NCBI GenBank assembly: GCA_009787345.1 | Contig: WRGF01000210.1 | Coordinates: forward strand, 1-39,618 | Reading direction: 5' to 3' | DNA: 39,618 nt | Origin: Turicibacter sp. | GTDB lineage: Bacteria > Bacillota_I > Bacilli_A > MOL361 > Turicibacteraceae | Shown: positions 14,028-21,104 of the stretch, one piece after another | Layout of the letters: each line of letters starts with the position of its first letter | Position numbering within the stretch: position 1 is the stretch's first letter | Program-made: the position numbers and the translations under genes | The notes under the pieces: model-generated | Database searches by the model: none | What the model was told of the DNA's origin: nothing | Seen by the model: the letters and a program-made list of their open reading frames with translations, nothing else

Positions 14028-14059
14028 AAAAGTAGCATTTTGTTTACTACTTATGAATA
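14028..14059. other. attR of the prophage
   Basis: The element-side arm AAAAGTAGCATTTTGT (14028-14043), 8 bp, then the core TATGAATA (14052-14059) with GA at 14055-14056. It mirrors attL exactly in spacing. Host coding sequence resumes at the core. Confidence 0.88.
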
Positions 14060-14816
14060 CGAGGAAGATGGCACGACCCTTCTTGAAAATTTTTACATCA
14101 TCGGCGACCGCCTGGGCATTTTCGGGATTTACGATAAGGATTGGGGGCTTTATATCCTCGGCCCGGTCTTTAAGCCTGTGCACCATACAGTGGAAAACGT
14201 CGTGGGGATTTTTGAACAAATCACGGCCCTTGAGGAGTTGGAAGGGAAGGAAGTGGACGTGGATGTGGTGGAGGCCAATGATGTGATGCTAAAAGCCCTT
14301 CCACAAGCGGGATTCGAAAACTCTTACAAAGGGGTTGCCATGAGTTACGATTTGCGAAAGCATGAGGCAAAGGAAATCCCCTACAAAATCGTGGAAGTCA
14401 CCTTGGATGACCGTGAATACTTAGAGGAAATCCATCAGATTTTTTTGGAAGGGCTTGATTTTTGGTCCCGCCGAAAAAGCTTGGACGACTTGGTTGAATG
14501 CCTGGAGGACGGCTCTAAGATTGCCATTTTGCTTGAAGGCGAAAAGGTGGCGGGGGCAGGTGTCTGGAACTTCGATGGCACCCTAAACGAAGGGGAAATG
14601 GAGTACCTTTGCGTGGCGAAAACGTCCCAGGGCAAGGGCTATGGCAAATCGCTTTTGGATTATGCTGCCAACCAGCTTGCTTTGAATGTAACCTTGCCAG
14701 GAGAAGCCACCTGGTTCTTGGATACGGCACAGGAAAACGTCAACGCCATCGAATTTTACACGCATTATGGCTTTGCAGTGGATTATTACCGCAGTTCGTT
14801 CAGGAGGCAATTATGA
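14052..14816 (+). pseudogene. 3' fragment of the GNAT acetyltransferase split by the prophage
   Basis: 254 codons of the host gene whose first 40 codons lie at 2996-3115. It carries the second half of an N-terminal domain (FYIIGDRLGIFGIYDKDWG) and a complete C-terminal GNAT fold. In that fold EYLCVAKTSQGKGYGKSLLD holds the acetyl-CoA loop Q-x-x-G-x-G and ENVNAIEFYTHYGF is motif B. The frame is open back to an ATG at 13983 inside the element, but no ribosome site supports it and the promoter at 13996-14024 lies downstream of it. The fragment is therefore probably not translated well. Base composition returns to that of the host here. Its TGA overlaps the start of the VOC gene, so the two were an operon. 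Confidence 0.85.
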
Positions 14817-15208
14817 CCAAAGGCTTAATCCATCATCTCGAAATCTACGTTTCCAACCTGCAAAAATCCACCGAATTCTGGGGCTGGTTATTGGGGGAAC
14901 TCGGCTACGTCCCATTCCAATCATGGGAAGGGGGCAGCAGTTTCAAACAGGGGGAAACGTATTTGACCTTTGTCCAAACAGAGGACCGTTTTTTGGATAT
15001 TCCCTATCATCGCTGCCGAACCGGGCTCAACCACTTGGCATTTCACTTGCCGGATAGGGGTGAGTTGGATGCCCTGACGGAAAAACTGAAAGACAGGGGA
15101 ACCAACATCCTGTATGCCGACCGCCATCCCCATGCGGGAGGGCCTGATTACTACGCCGTCTTTTTCGAGGACCCCGACCGGATCAAGGTCGAACTGGTCG
15201 CTAAGTAG
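14813..15208 (+). CDS. VOC-superfamily (glyoxalase/dioxygenase-like) protein, 131 aa
   Basis: It starts in an ATGA overlap with the acetyltransferase stop. The fold is the paired beta-alpha-beta-beta-beta of vicinal-oxygen-chelate proteins. The first metal ligand is in IHHLEIYVSNLQKSTEFW, a second module starts LNHLAFHLPDRGELDALTEKL, and the C-terminal FFEDPDRIKVELV supplies the usual Glu. Members include glyoxalase I, fosfomycin- and bleomycin-resistance proteins; the substrate cannot be named. Because it depends on the upstream gene for transcription and perhaps translation, the prophage may lower its expression unless the element's outward promoter replaces the native one. Its end overlaps the convergent gene by 8 bases. 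Confidence 0.82.
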   Translation: MTKGLIHHLEIYVSNLQKSTEFWGWLLGELGYVPFQSWEGGSSFKQGETYLTFVQTEDRFLDIPYHRCRTGLNHLAFHLPDRGELDALTEKLKDRGTNILYADRHPHAGGPDYYAVFFEDPDRIKVELVAK

Positions 15209-16355
15209 CCAGGCTATCCAAAATATCTTTCACAACCTGGTTATCCTCGGCAACAGTAGTAGCCGTCAACGTCAGGCGGTTGCCCGTAGCGACGCAGCCG
15301 AATTGATAGGGAAGCCCAGGCTCGGCACCCAGGGCGAAACTCAGATGATCCACTTGGCGGGAAACTTCATCCGTCAAGTTGATATTTCCTAAATTAGATA
15401 AAATGGTCGTATACCCGGCGCTCTCCCTTGTGCCAATGAGGCGGATGAGGTGCTTTTTGATAAACAGGGGCACATAGTCCGTGAATTTTGCCAACCGTTC
15501 CATTTCGCTGATTTTTTCTTGGATAAACTCCCCATCAATCTGCCCCAGTTGCTTGCCTATCCCTTTGGCGACTTCTATGAAATCATCGCTTTCCACCATG
15601 GTGATGGATTTTGCGGTCACAAAATTCCGCAGGCAGGCAGTTGGGAAAAAGCGCCGGCAATCCACTGGGATGCTCATGGTGATGGGGTGATTCAGACCTT
15701 CCAACGCCCGCATTTTTGAAAAGCCCCTCAAAATACTGGCGGAAAGGTATTCCGTAACATTCAAGCCAAAGGATTTAGCCTTGGTTTTTAATGCGTTCAA
15801 ATCATAAGTCCGGCTGATGGTTTTCGGGTCAGCGGGTTGAAAATAAGGGACATAGGCCTTTTTCTTAGGATGGGAGGGTGTTTTCCTTAAATCCGCATGG
15901 GTACGGTAGCCGTCAATCGCTTCATCAGGATGGGGCAACGTTACTGGCAAGGAGGAATTTCCCAAAAGCTTAAAATAGTGTTCCAATAGGCTTGAAATCA
16001 TTTTAGACAGGCTCCTGCCATCGCAAACCGAATGATGGACTTCCATGGTCAGGTGCTTGTCGCCATGAAGGATTCGGGTCAGGGCTTCCCCCTTCTTAAA
16101 AGCCTTCGCCGGCTGAGAGGTTAGTTCGGTACACTGTGGGGTAAGGGCACCCTCCATCCGCTCATGCCGGTACCAAAACAACCCGCTTTTTATCCGCACA
16201 TTCAAGTGGGGATACCGTTTGCCCAAACTGGTGGTTGCAGCCTTTAAAACTTCGGGGTCGATAGCCTCCTTCAGATGGGCGGTTATGCTAAAATATCCGG
16301 GATGGGCCTGGCGGTCCAGGCTTGCGTAAAATTGTCCTAAGTGGTCGAGTTTCAT
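15201..16355 (-). CDS. Condensation/alcohol-acetyltransferase-like acyltransferase, 384 aa
   Basis: The protein has the HHxxxDG signature of the CoA-dependent acyltransferase/condensation superfamily as HHSVCDG (H107-G113). It also shows the N-terminal LGQFYASLDRQAHPGYF and a late structural segment near LSNLGNINL, as in alcohol acetyltransferases and PapA-like proteins. The bridging DFGWG-type motif is not obvious. It would move an acyl group from CoA or a carrier to an alcohol or amine; the substrate is unknown. It is divergent from a MerR-type regulator, with a palindromic operator in the 74-bp gap, so that regulator very likely controls it. A ribosome site AGGAGCGAT precedes the start. 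Confidence 0.8.
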   Translation of the reverse strand: MKLDHLGQFYASLDRQAHPGYFSITAHLKEAIDPEVLKAATTSLGKRYPHLNVRIKSGLFWYRHERMEGALTPQCTELTSQPAKAFKKGEALTRILHGDKHLTMEVHHSVCDGRSLSKMISSLLEHYFKLLGNSSLPVTLPHPDEAIDGYRTHADLRKTPSHPKKKAYVPYFQPADPKTISRTYDLNALKTKAKSFGLNVTEYLSASILRGFSKMRALEGLNHPITMSIPVDCRRFFPTACLRNFVTAKSITMVESDDFIEVAKGIGKQLGQIDGEFIQEKISEMERLAKFTDYVPLFIKKHLIRLIGTRESAGYTTILSNLGNINLTDEVSRQVDHLSFALGAEPGLPYQFGCVATGNRLTLTATTVAEDNQVVKDILDSLAT

Positions 16356-16376
16356 TTGTCATCGCTCCTTTTGCTG

Positions 16377-16404
16377 TGCTATACTAGGAGTATAAACTAT
16401 AGCA
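16377..16404. promoter_or_regulatory. Nested palindromic operator of the MerR-type regulator
   Basis: TGCTATA (16377-16383) and TATAGCA (16398-16404) form an outer perfect inverted repeat. Inside it TATACT-AGG-AGTATA (16380-16394) forms another. Both lie between the divergent start codons. MerR-family proteins bind such dyads within the promoter spacer. Confidence 0.75.
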
Positions 16405-16429
16405 TAATGCCAGAGTCAAGGGGTGCAAG

Positions 16430-17224
16430 ATGGAAAAAAATAACTTATTGAAAATCAGCGAATTTGCCAGGCTTACCGACGTCAGCATTTACTCCCTGCG
16501 CTATTACGAGCGGATAAAAATTTTGGAACCCGCCTACATCGACCCACAAACCGGCTATCGGTTTTATGCTTCCCAACAGGTTTTTCATATCATGCTTATC
16601 CAATTTTGCGTTGAACTGGACATCCCCTTAAAGGAACTGGCCCGCTTCACCGATTCTAAAGGCATCATCGACAGCCCTTCCCTTTTAGCCCACGGAAAAA
16701 AGCTGGCCACCCAGAAATTAGGGAAAATCCAGCTGGGCTTGGCATTCATCGAAAGCATCGAAGAAAGGTCAAGGAAGATTCAAACAGCGGATAGCCAACA
16801 GCATAGCTACACCCAAGAATTCCCTGAAAAATACCTCCATGTCATCCCGTACGAATTGCCTTTCGGGGGCATCCATCAATTCGAGGAAGTGGCAAGGGCT
16901 TTCCTAAAATTTGAATATGGCGGGGACGATGATTATGGGGCATTCTCGGAATTTGGCCTGTTGAAAATCTGCACCAAAACCCAGAGCAAACGGTATTTAT
17001 TTGCGGAACTGGCACAGCCCAAGGAGGGAATCCAGATGGTGGTGCTCCCAAAAGGCGACTGGCATTGCCGGCAAAACACGGACATCGCCATCGAGCACAC
17101 CCAAGAATTATTTGCGGGATATTTAAAGGAAGGCAAGTCCTACATCGCCGTGGAAACCGCCTTTTTTGCGGGGGGATTTGAAATCGGACATCCCGTTAGC
17201 GAATTGCGGGTGATAAAGAATTAG
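16430..17224 (+). CDS. MerR-family regulator with GyrI-like ligand domain, 264 aa
   Basis: Residues 6-75 are a MerR winged HTH (LLKISEFARLTDVSIYSLRYYERIKIL ... GYRFYASQQ). A linking helix follows (80-130). The C-terminal part (about 135-262) looks like the GyrI/SOUL-type ligand-binding domain found in BmrR-like regulators (GGDWHCRQNTDIAIEHT is typical of that fold's end). Such proteins bind bulky hydrophobic or cationic drugs and switch on a neighbouring gene, here probably the divergent acyltransferase. ATG 16430 has GGGGTG ahead. No terminator is visible behind it. The 213 bp to the next gene show nothing beyond short frames. Confidence 0.85.
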   Translation: MEKNNLLKISEFARLTDVSIYSLRYYERIKILEPAYIDPQTGYRFYASQQVFHIMLIQFCVELDIPLKELARFTDSKGIIDSPSLLAHGKKLATQKLGKIQLGLAFIESIEERSRKIQTADSQQHSYTQEFPEKYLHVIPYELPFGGIHQFEEVARAFLKFEYGGDDDYGAFSEFGLLKICTKTQSKRYLFAELAQPKEGIQMVVLPKGDWHCRQNTDIAIEHTQELFAGYLKEGKSYIAVETAFFAGGFEIGHPVSELRVIKN

Positions 17225-17437
17225 GGGAGGGGTGCACATGGAATGGATGGGGTCTTATACTTGCTGAAATGGGTATTAAGGAAAGTCAGGTTAATCAGAG
17301 CCGTGGTGAATGCCCAGCCCGGTCAATGAAAGGCGGAAAGCTTCCACTTATCCCGTGCCTACTTATTGCACACCGCTATAATTAGCTCTGATTTTGGGCA
17401 TACTCTAAATACGATTCAAAAAAAGGAGTTGGCCAGC

Positions 17438-17668
17438 ATGAATGCCGGACAGAAACAATTTTTAGCCTTTATGATGGAACGGGCTGAGGAGGAAAAGGCA
17501 ACTGAAGTGCAGGGGATTTTACACGAAACCTTTGCTGCCCAAAAAGGAGCGCCCCTCTCTCGCAAGGAATTCGAGGTATTAAAGGACCGCCTCACCAAGC
17601 TGATGAAGCCCCAGAATGTCCCCGAAGTCAACCGGGCCATGGACCATTATGGCCGGGATTTGGATTGA
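17438..17668 (+). CDS. Small helical protein, 76 aa, unknown
   Basis: AAAAGGAG precedes ATG 17438. The sequence is polar and helical (FMMERAEEEKATEVQGILHETFAAQ, then EFEVLKDRLTKLMKPQ) without cysteines or membrane segment. No family is recognised. It converges with the spore protein gene and shares a perfect bidirectional terminator with it. That neighbour makes a role in sporulation possible, but nothing in the protein itself shows it. Confidence 0.7.
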   Translation: MNAGQKQFLAFMMERAEEEKATEVQGILHETFAAQKGAPLSRKEFEVLKDRLTKLMKPQNVPEVNRAMDHYGRDLD

Positions 17669-17680
17669 TTTCAAACCCCA

Positions 17681-17722
17681 AAAATAGGATAATCCCAATG
17701 GTTTTCGGGATTATCCTATTTT
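17681..17722. terminator. Bidirectional terminator (16-bp perfect stem)
   Basis: AAAATAGGATAATCCC (17681-17696) is perfectly complementary to 17707-17722. A- and T-tracts at both sides let it work for both convergent genes. Confidence 0.93.
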
Positions 17723-17727
17723 ACGTT

Positions 17728-17943
17728 TTAGACGGCTTTCGTACCCAGGGCTTTCACGATTTTTGCCACGATGGCCTGGCGGTCGGATTCATCGCTGGCG
17801 GCCCAGAGGACTTCAAACAAGACGCCCAGTCCCGGAAGGGTGGATTCTTCCCCGGATTCGATGGCATCCAAAATCGTTTCCTGCACTTCATCGAAGCCGC
17901 ATTCGTCCATATTGGCCAATACTGAGTGTTTAAGGGCTTTCAT
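17728..17943 (-). CDS. sspI: Small acid-soluble spore protein SspI
   Basis: A 71-aa protein, the same length as B. subtilis SspI. The family signature SGEE-x4-LPGLGVLFEVLW is almost intact (SGEESTLPGLGVLFEVLW), together with the N-terminal LKHSVLANM and ETILDAIES. SspI is a minor spore-core protein made only in the forespore under sigma-G. ATG 17943 is used; a TTG one codon earlier is possible, with GGGAGG upstream. A sigma-G-like promoter lies just ahead. This is the strongest sign that the organism forms endospores. Confidence 0.9.
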   Translation of the reverse strand: MKALKHSVLANMDECGFDEVQETILDAIESGEESTLPGLGVLFEVLWAASDESDRQAIVAKIVKALGTKAV

Positions 17944-17980
17944 CAATTCATTGCCTCCCTCATGTCAAATTTCACCTTTC

Positions 17981-18010
17981 TAGTATGCTTCCAAACAAGG
18001 GATTTATGTA
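17981..18010 (-). promoter_or_regulatory. Sigma-G-type promoter of sspI
   Basis: On the minus strand TACATA (18005-18010), a 17-bp spacer and CATACTA (17981-17987). CATnnTA is the forespore sigma-F/G -10 form and -ATA fits the -35. It lies about 38 bp before the start codon. Confidence 0.7.
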
Positions 18011-18104
18011 TTTAGCATCCTCCGCCAAAAAAAATCTTTTCGCCTGCAAATTTGTCTGAAAATCCCGAAAATGCACATCCTAATAGTATAGCCACTGGTT
18101 TTTC

Positions 18105-18133
18105 TTTGCAAAATTGCCAAAGTGTAGTAAAAT
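18105..18133 (+). promoter_or_regulatory. Sigma-A-like promoter of the flippase gene
   Basis: TTTGCA (18105-18110), 17 bp, TAAAAT (18128-18133), 46 bp before ATG 18179. Confidence 0.5.
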
Positions 18134-18178
18134 GGTAAGGATTGTATGCAGCACGTTCGGTAGAAAGTAGGTTTTTAT

Positions 18179-19843
18179 ATGGGGAATCGGTTTTTAAAAG
18201 GTGCCATGATTTTGAGTATCAGCATGTTTGCGACCCGTTTGCTGGGGGTTGTCTACGTCATCCCGTTCCAGCAGATGGTCGGGGAAACGGGGATGGCGCT
18301 TTACAGCCACGCATATAATATTTATGGGCTGTTTTTAAGCCTTTCCACATTGGGGATTCCTGTGGGGATGGCAAAATTTATTTCGCGGTATAATGCTAAG
18401 GAAGACTATTTCACATCGCGGCGGATATTTCGGTTCGGCCTGATTTTCATGACCATATTAGGGGTTGTCGGCTTTACGATTTTATACTTTATCGCGCCGT
18501 TGTATGCGAGGTGGGTGCTTTCGGGCGTCCCGGTGGCCGAGCAGTACCATTCGGTTTCACAAATTGCCACCGCCATCAGGGCCGTCAGCTTTGCCCTCAT
18601 CATTATTCCTCCCATGGCGATTTTTAGGGGATTTTTCCAGGGAAACCAGGACATGGTCCCTTCTTCGATTTCACAATTCATTGAGCAGTTGGTCCGGGTT
18701 GTCTTCATCATTGCGGGGACTTTCTTCATCATCCGGGTGCTGGGCATGTCTACGGAAGCAGCCGTCTCTTTTTCAGTATTTGCGGCCTTATTGTCGGGGA
18801 TAGCGGCCTTCTTGGTCCTTTTGTATTATTGGATGAAGAACAAGCGCAAATTCGATGCGCTCCTTAAAACATCAGACCCCACCCAAAAGTCGCCCGATAT
18901 TTCCCATCTGTTTTTGGAACTGATTTCTTATGCAATCCCATTTGCCCTTTTAGGGCTTGCTGCCAATGCTTACATCATCATTGACAACGGGACCTTGTTG
19001 GGCGGATTGGAGCATTACGGTTATAATAGCCTTCAGGCAACAGCGGCCCAAGGGATTTTTACCGGTTCTTTGTTTAAGATTATCATGATCCCGGTTTCCT
19101 TTGCCATCGCATTTGGGCAGCCCCTTGTTCCGGAGCTGACCCGGTTTTTGACGGCCGGCAATGGCAAAGAAGTCCGCCGGGTGCTTATCCAGGCTATTCA
19201 GCTGACCTGTTTTATTACCATTCCGGCAGTCATCGGCCTGACCATCCTGTCCCATCCCATCTATGTCATGCTCTTTGGCAGGGGCTATGAGGAGATGAAC
19301 ATCATGGGCGGGGAAATTTTCAGGGTCGGCGCATCCATCGGCTTGTTCATGGCCCTTTACAGCATCGTCATGGCCATCTTGCAAGGCATCGGTGCCCAAT
19401 TTTATGGCATTGCGCTTTTGGCAATCTCCTTGGTCATTAAGTTTGCTGGGAATGTGCTTTTATTGCCCCGCTTTGGTGTCTGGGGGGGCGTTATCGCCAC
19501 CAATGCGGCCTTTGGCTTTTGCATTGTGGGAAGCCTTTTCATCATTAAAAAAAGGACCCACCTGAAATTCGGGATCCTCATTAGGAAGCTGGCGCCTACC
19601 TTTATTTTTTCAGCCATCATGGCATTGGTGGTGGGCGGCGGGCGCTTCGTGTTGTACCGGGTATTCCCCTTCAATGAAACGTCCCGCTTATCGGGCATCA
19701 CCTACATCGCCGCCCTTGGGTTATTGGGGATTGCCACCTATTTTGGGCTTGCGTGGTACTTCGATGTGTTTCAGTCCCTCTTTGGATTCAGTCCTTCTTT
19801 AAAAGGGCTCCTCAATCGGCTAAGACGAAGAAAACAGGAATAA
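18179..19843 (+). CDS. murJ: MurJ/SpoVB-family lipid II flippase (YtgP-like), 554 aa
   Basis: A polytopic MOP-superfamily protein with about 14 membrane segments. The N-terminus KGAMILSISMFATRLLGVVYVIPF and the segment FRGFFQGNQDMVPSSISQFIEQLVRV are typical of the Bacillus YtgP/SpoVB group. Members flip lipid-linked peptidoglycan precursors across the membrane; SpoVB does this for spore cortex and YtgP for general wall growth. Which role applies cannot be decided by sequence alone. The nearby rsuA-trmB-murC genes match the ytgP neighbourhood of Bacillus, hence the murJ call. The C-terminus is basic (NRLRRRKQE). It ends in a 14-bp perfect terminator. Confidence 0.88.
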   Translation: MGNRFLKGAMILSISMFATRLLGVVYVIPFQQMVGETGMALYSHAYNIYGLFLSLSTLGIPVGMAKFISRYNAKEDYFTSRRIFRFGLIFMTILGVVGFTILYFIAPLYARWVLSGVPVAEQYHSVSQIATAIRAVSFALIIIPPMAIFRGFFQGNQDMVPSSISQFIEQLVRVVFIIAGTFFIIRVLGMSTEAAVSFSVFAALLSGIAAFLVLLYYWMKNKRKFDALLKTSDPTQKSPDISHLFLELISYAIPFALLGLAANAYIIIDNGTLLGGLEHYGYNSLQATAAQGIFTGSLFKIIMIPVSFAIAFGQPLVPELTRFLTAGNGKEVRRVLIQAIQLTCFITIPAVIGLTILSHPIYVMLFGRGYEEMNIMGGEIFRVGASIGLFMALYSIVMAILQGIGAQFYGIALLAISLVIKFAGNVLLLPRFGVWGGVIATNAAFGFCIVGSLFIIKKRTHLKFGILIRKLAPTFIFSAIMALVVGGGRFVLYRVFPFNETSRLSGITYIAALGLLGIATYFGLAWYFDVFQSLFGFSPSLKGLLNRLRRRKQE

Positions 19844-19850
19844 AAAAATC

Positions 19851-19898
19851 AAAACCCCATGGGAAATGCCAGTAATTTTGGCAGTCCCATGGGGTTTT
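19851..19898. terminator. Bidirectional terminator with 14-bp perfect stem
   Basis: AAAACCCCATGGGA (19851-19864) pairs perfectly with 19885-19898, with A-rich left and T-rich right flanks, between convergent genes. Confidence 0.92.
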
Positions 19899-19902
19899 AA
19901 AT

Positions 19903-20958
19903 TTAAAACAAGTGGTGGGTCGAGTGTTCCAATTGTTTTTCCAAATCGTTCATCCGTTTCGTCAAATCATTGATTTGGCGCTGCATTTCTACCAGTTCCC
20001 CGTCGCTGGATACATGGGGTGCCGTCGTGGGTGCAGGGCGGCTTTTTGGGGCATGATAGTTAATTTTCGGTGCTGGCTTTTTAGGTACCCCATGTGCCGG
20101 CTGGGCCTCGGGGACCAACTCCTCTGTCCGTGGTTGGGGAGTGGGCAAGGGATGCATTTGTTGGACAGGCGGTGTGGGTGCCATTGGTTGGCTAGGCGCT
20201 GGCGCAGCAGGACGGTCAATTGGTTGCGGGGCTGCGGGGGGGTTAATGGTCAACTGCCCGGTTTGGGGGTTGATGGAAATTTGGGGCTGGTTGAAGGCGG
20301 GGCCCTGGTTAATGGGCATCTGGGGATGCATCGGTTGAAGGTTTTGTTGGGGCACTTGCATCTGGTTATTCATTTGAGCCGGCATGGGCGCCATGTTTTG
20401 TTGCATCGCAGCAGGCATGGGTGTGGGCATGGCCTGCGGCATCGGCTGTGGCATGAGCTGTTGCGGCATCGGTGAAGGCATCATCTGCTGCATCCCTTGT
20501 GGCATCCCCTGAGGGGGCATAGCTTGTTGCATGTTTGGCATTTGCCCCGGCATCTGTGGCATGGGTTGCATCTGGTTGGGGAGTGGTTGCATGGGCATGC
20601 CCTGCCCTGGCATCATCTGCGGGTACATCTGTCCCATTCCCTGCCCTGGCATCATCTGCTGCGCCATGGGGTTCATCATCATTTGCCCGGGGGGCATCTG
20701 ATAAGGGTTGTACATCGCTGGCTGCGGCATGTTTTGGTTTTTAGCCATATTATTTAGTCCTCCCATCTGTGTCATTCCCGAAAAATCTTGGTTTCCAGCG
20801 GGGCGGTCCATCACTGGATAAGGATAGCCCGGCGGGCTGCCTGGCAGTGCTTGCGGTTTCGAGTTTTGGTTTGCCATGAACTGGTTCATGTAAAATTGTT
20901 CCATTTGGTCAATTTTGGGAGGGGGCGTGGATTTTTTGAAGAAATCAAACACTGACAT
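19903..20958 (-). CDS. Met/Pro/Gln-rich low-complexity protein with C-terminal coiled coil, 351 aa
   Basis: AAAGGAGG lies 10 bases before ATG 20958. The N-terminus is a short conserved-looking helix (SVFDFFKKSTPP, then MEQFYMNQFM). The middle (about 75-300) is dominated by Met, Pro and Gln in loose MPQ/MPG units without cysteines. The end is a coiled coil with heptads (MQRQINDLTKRMNDLEKQLEH). No membrane segment or signal peptide is seen. The composition resembles spore-coat or surface scaffold proteins, and a spore gene is nearby. That is only a suggestion; I do not recognise the family. Long open frames on the opposite strand come from the low-complexity codons. Confidence 0.75.
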   Translation of the reverse strand: MSVFDFFKKSTPPPKIDQMEQFYMNQFMANQNSKPQALPGSPPGYPYPVMDRPAGNQDFSGMTQMGGLNNMAKNQNMPQPAMYNPYQMPPGQMMMNPMAQQMMPGQGMGQMYPQMMPGQGMPMQPLPNQMQPMPQMPGQMPNMQQAMPPQGMPQGMQQMMPSPMPQQLMPQPMPQAMPTPMPAAMQQNMAPMPAQMNNQMQVPQQNLQPMHPQMPINQGPAFNQPQISINPQTGQLTINPPAAPQPIDRPAAPAPSQPMAPTPPVQQMHPLPTPQPRTEELVPEAQPAHGVPKKPAPKINYHAPKSRPAPTTAPHVSSDGELVEMQRQINDLTKRMNDLEKQLEHSTHHLF

Positions 20959-21104
20959 AGGCTTAAACCTCCTTTCGGGAACTTTATTCGAGGGTATGCC
21001 TGATGTATGTTCAGCCATGCCCTGGGCTAATATATACTATGATTATGGGCGGGATTGTGCTATTATAATTTATAGCTATTACACTATATGCGAGGATTGA
21101 TACT

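Larger units (their letters stand above)
3119..14055 (+). mobile_element. Inovirus-like (filamentous phage) prophage with serine integrase, about 10.94 kb
   Basis: Both edges are defined by the split GNAT reading frame and by the shared core TATGAATA at 3116-3123 and 14052-14059. The contents are a serine integrase, Rep_trans initiator, XRE-type regulator, a pVIII-, pIII-, pVI- and pI/Zot-like cassette in the order known from filamentous phages, and an AT-rich toxin/immunity cargo. The length fits inoviruses (roughly 5-15 kb). No capsid, tail, terminase, lysis, secretin or conjugation-coupling genes are present. I see no broken gene inside it, so it may be active. An integrative conjugative element is less likely because no type IV secretion genes are found. 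Confidence 0.88.

Noticed and set aside
3119-14055. Integrative conjugative element related to Tn916 (same Rep_trans family)
   Set aside because: No coupling FtsK, VirB4 or other transfer genes; instead coat-like, pIII-like and Zot genes are present.
13983-14816. Intact 277-aa acetyltransferase starting inside the element
   Set aside because: The ATG lacks a ribosome site, the first 23 codons come from the att arm, and the native N-terminus is found at 2996.
17225-17437. A short gene after the MerR-type regulator (ATG near 17234)
   Set aside because: A ribosome-like GGGGAGGGG is present but the frame stops after about ten codons.
19912-20757. Plus-strand open frames opposite the Met/Pro/Gln-rich gene
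   Set aside because: Low-complexity codons on the minus strand produce His/Gly/Trp-rich shadows; no ribosome sites.
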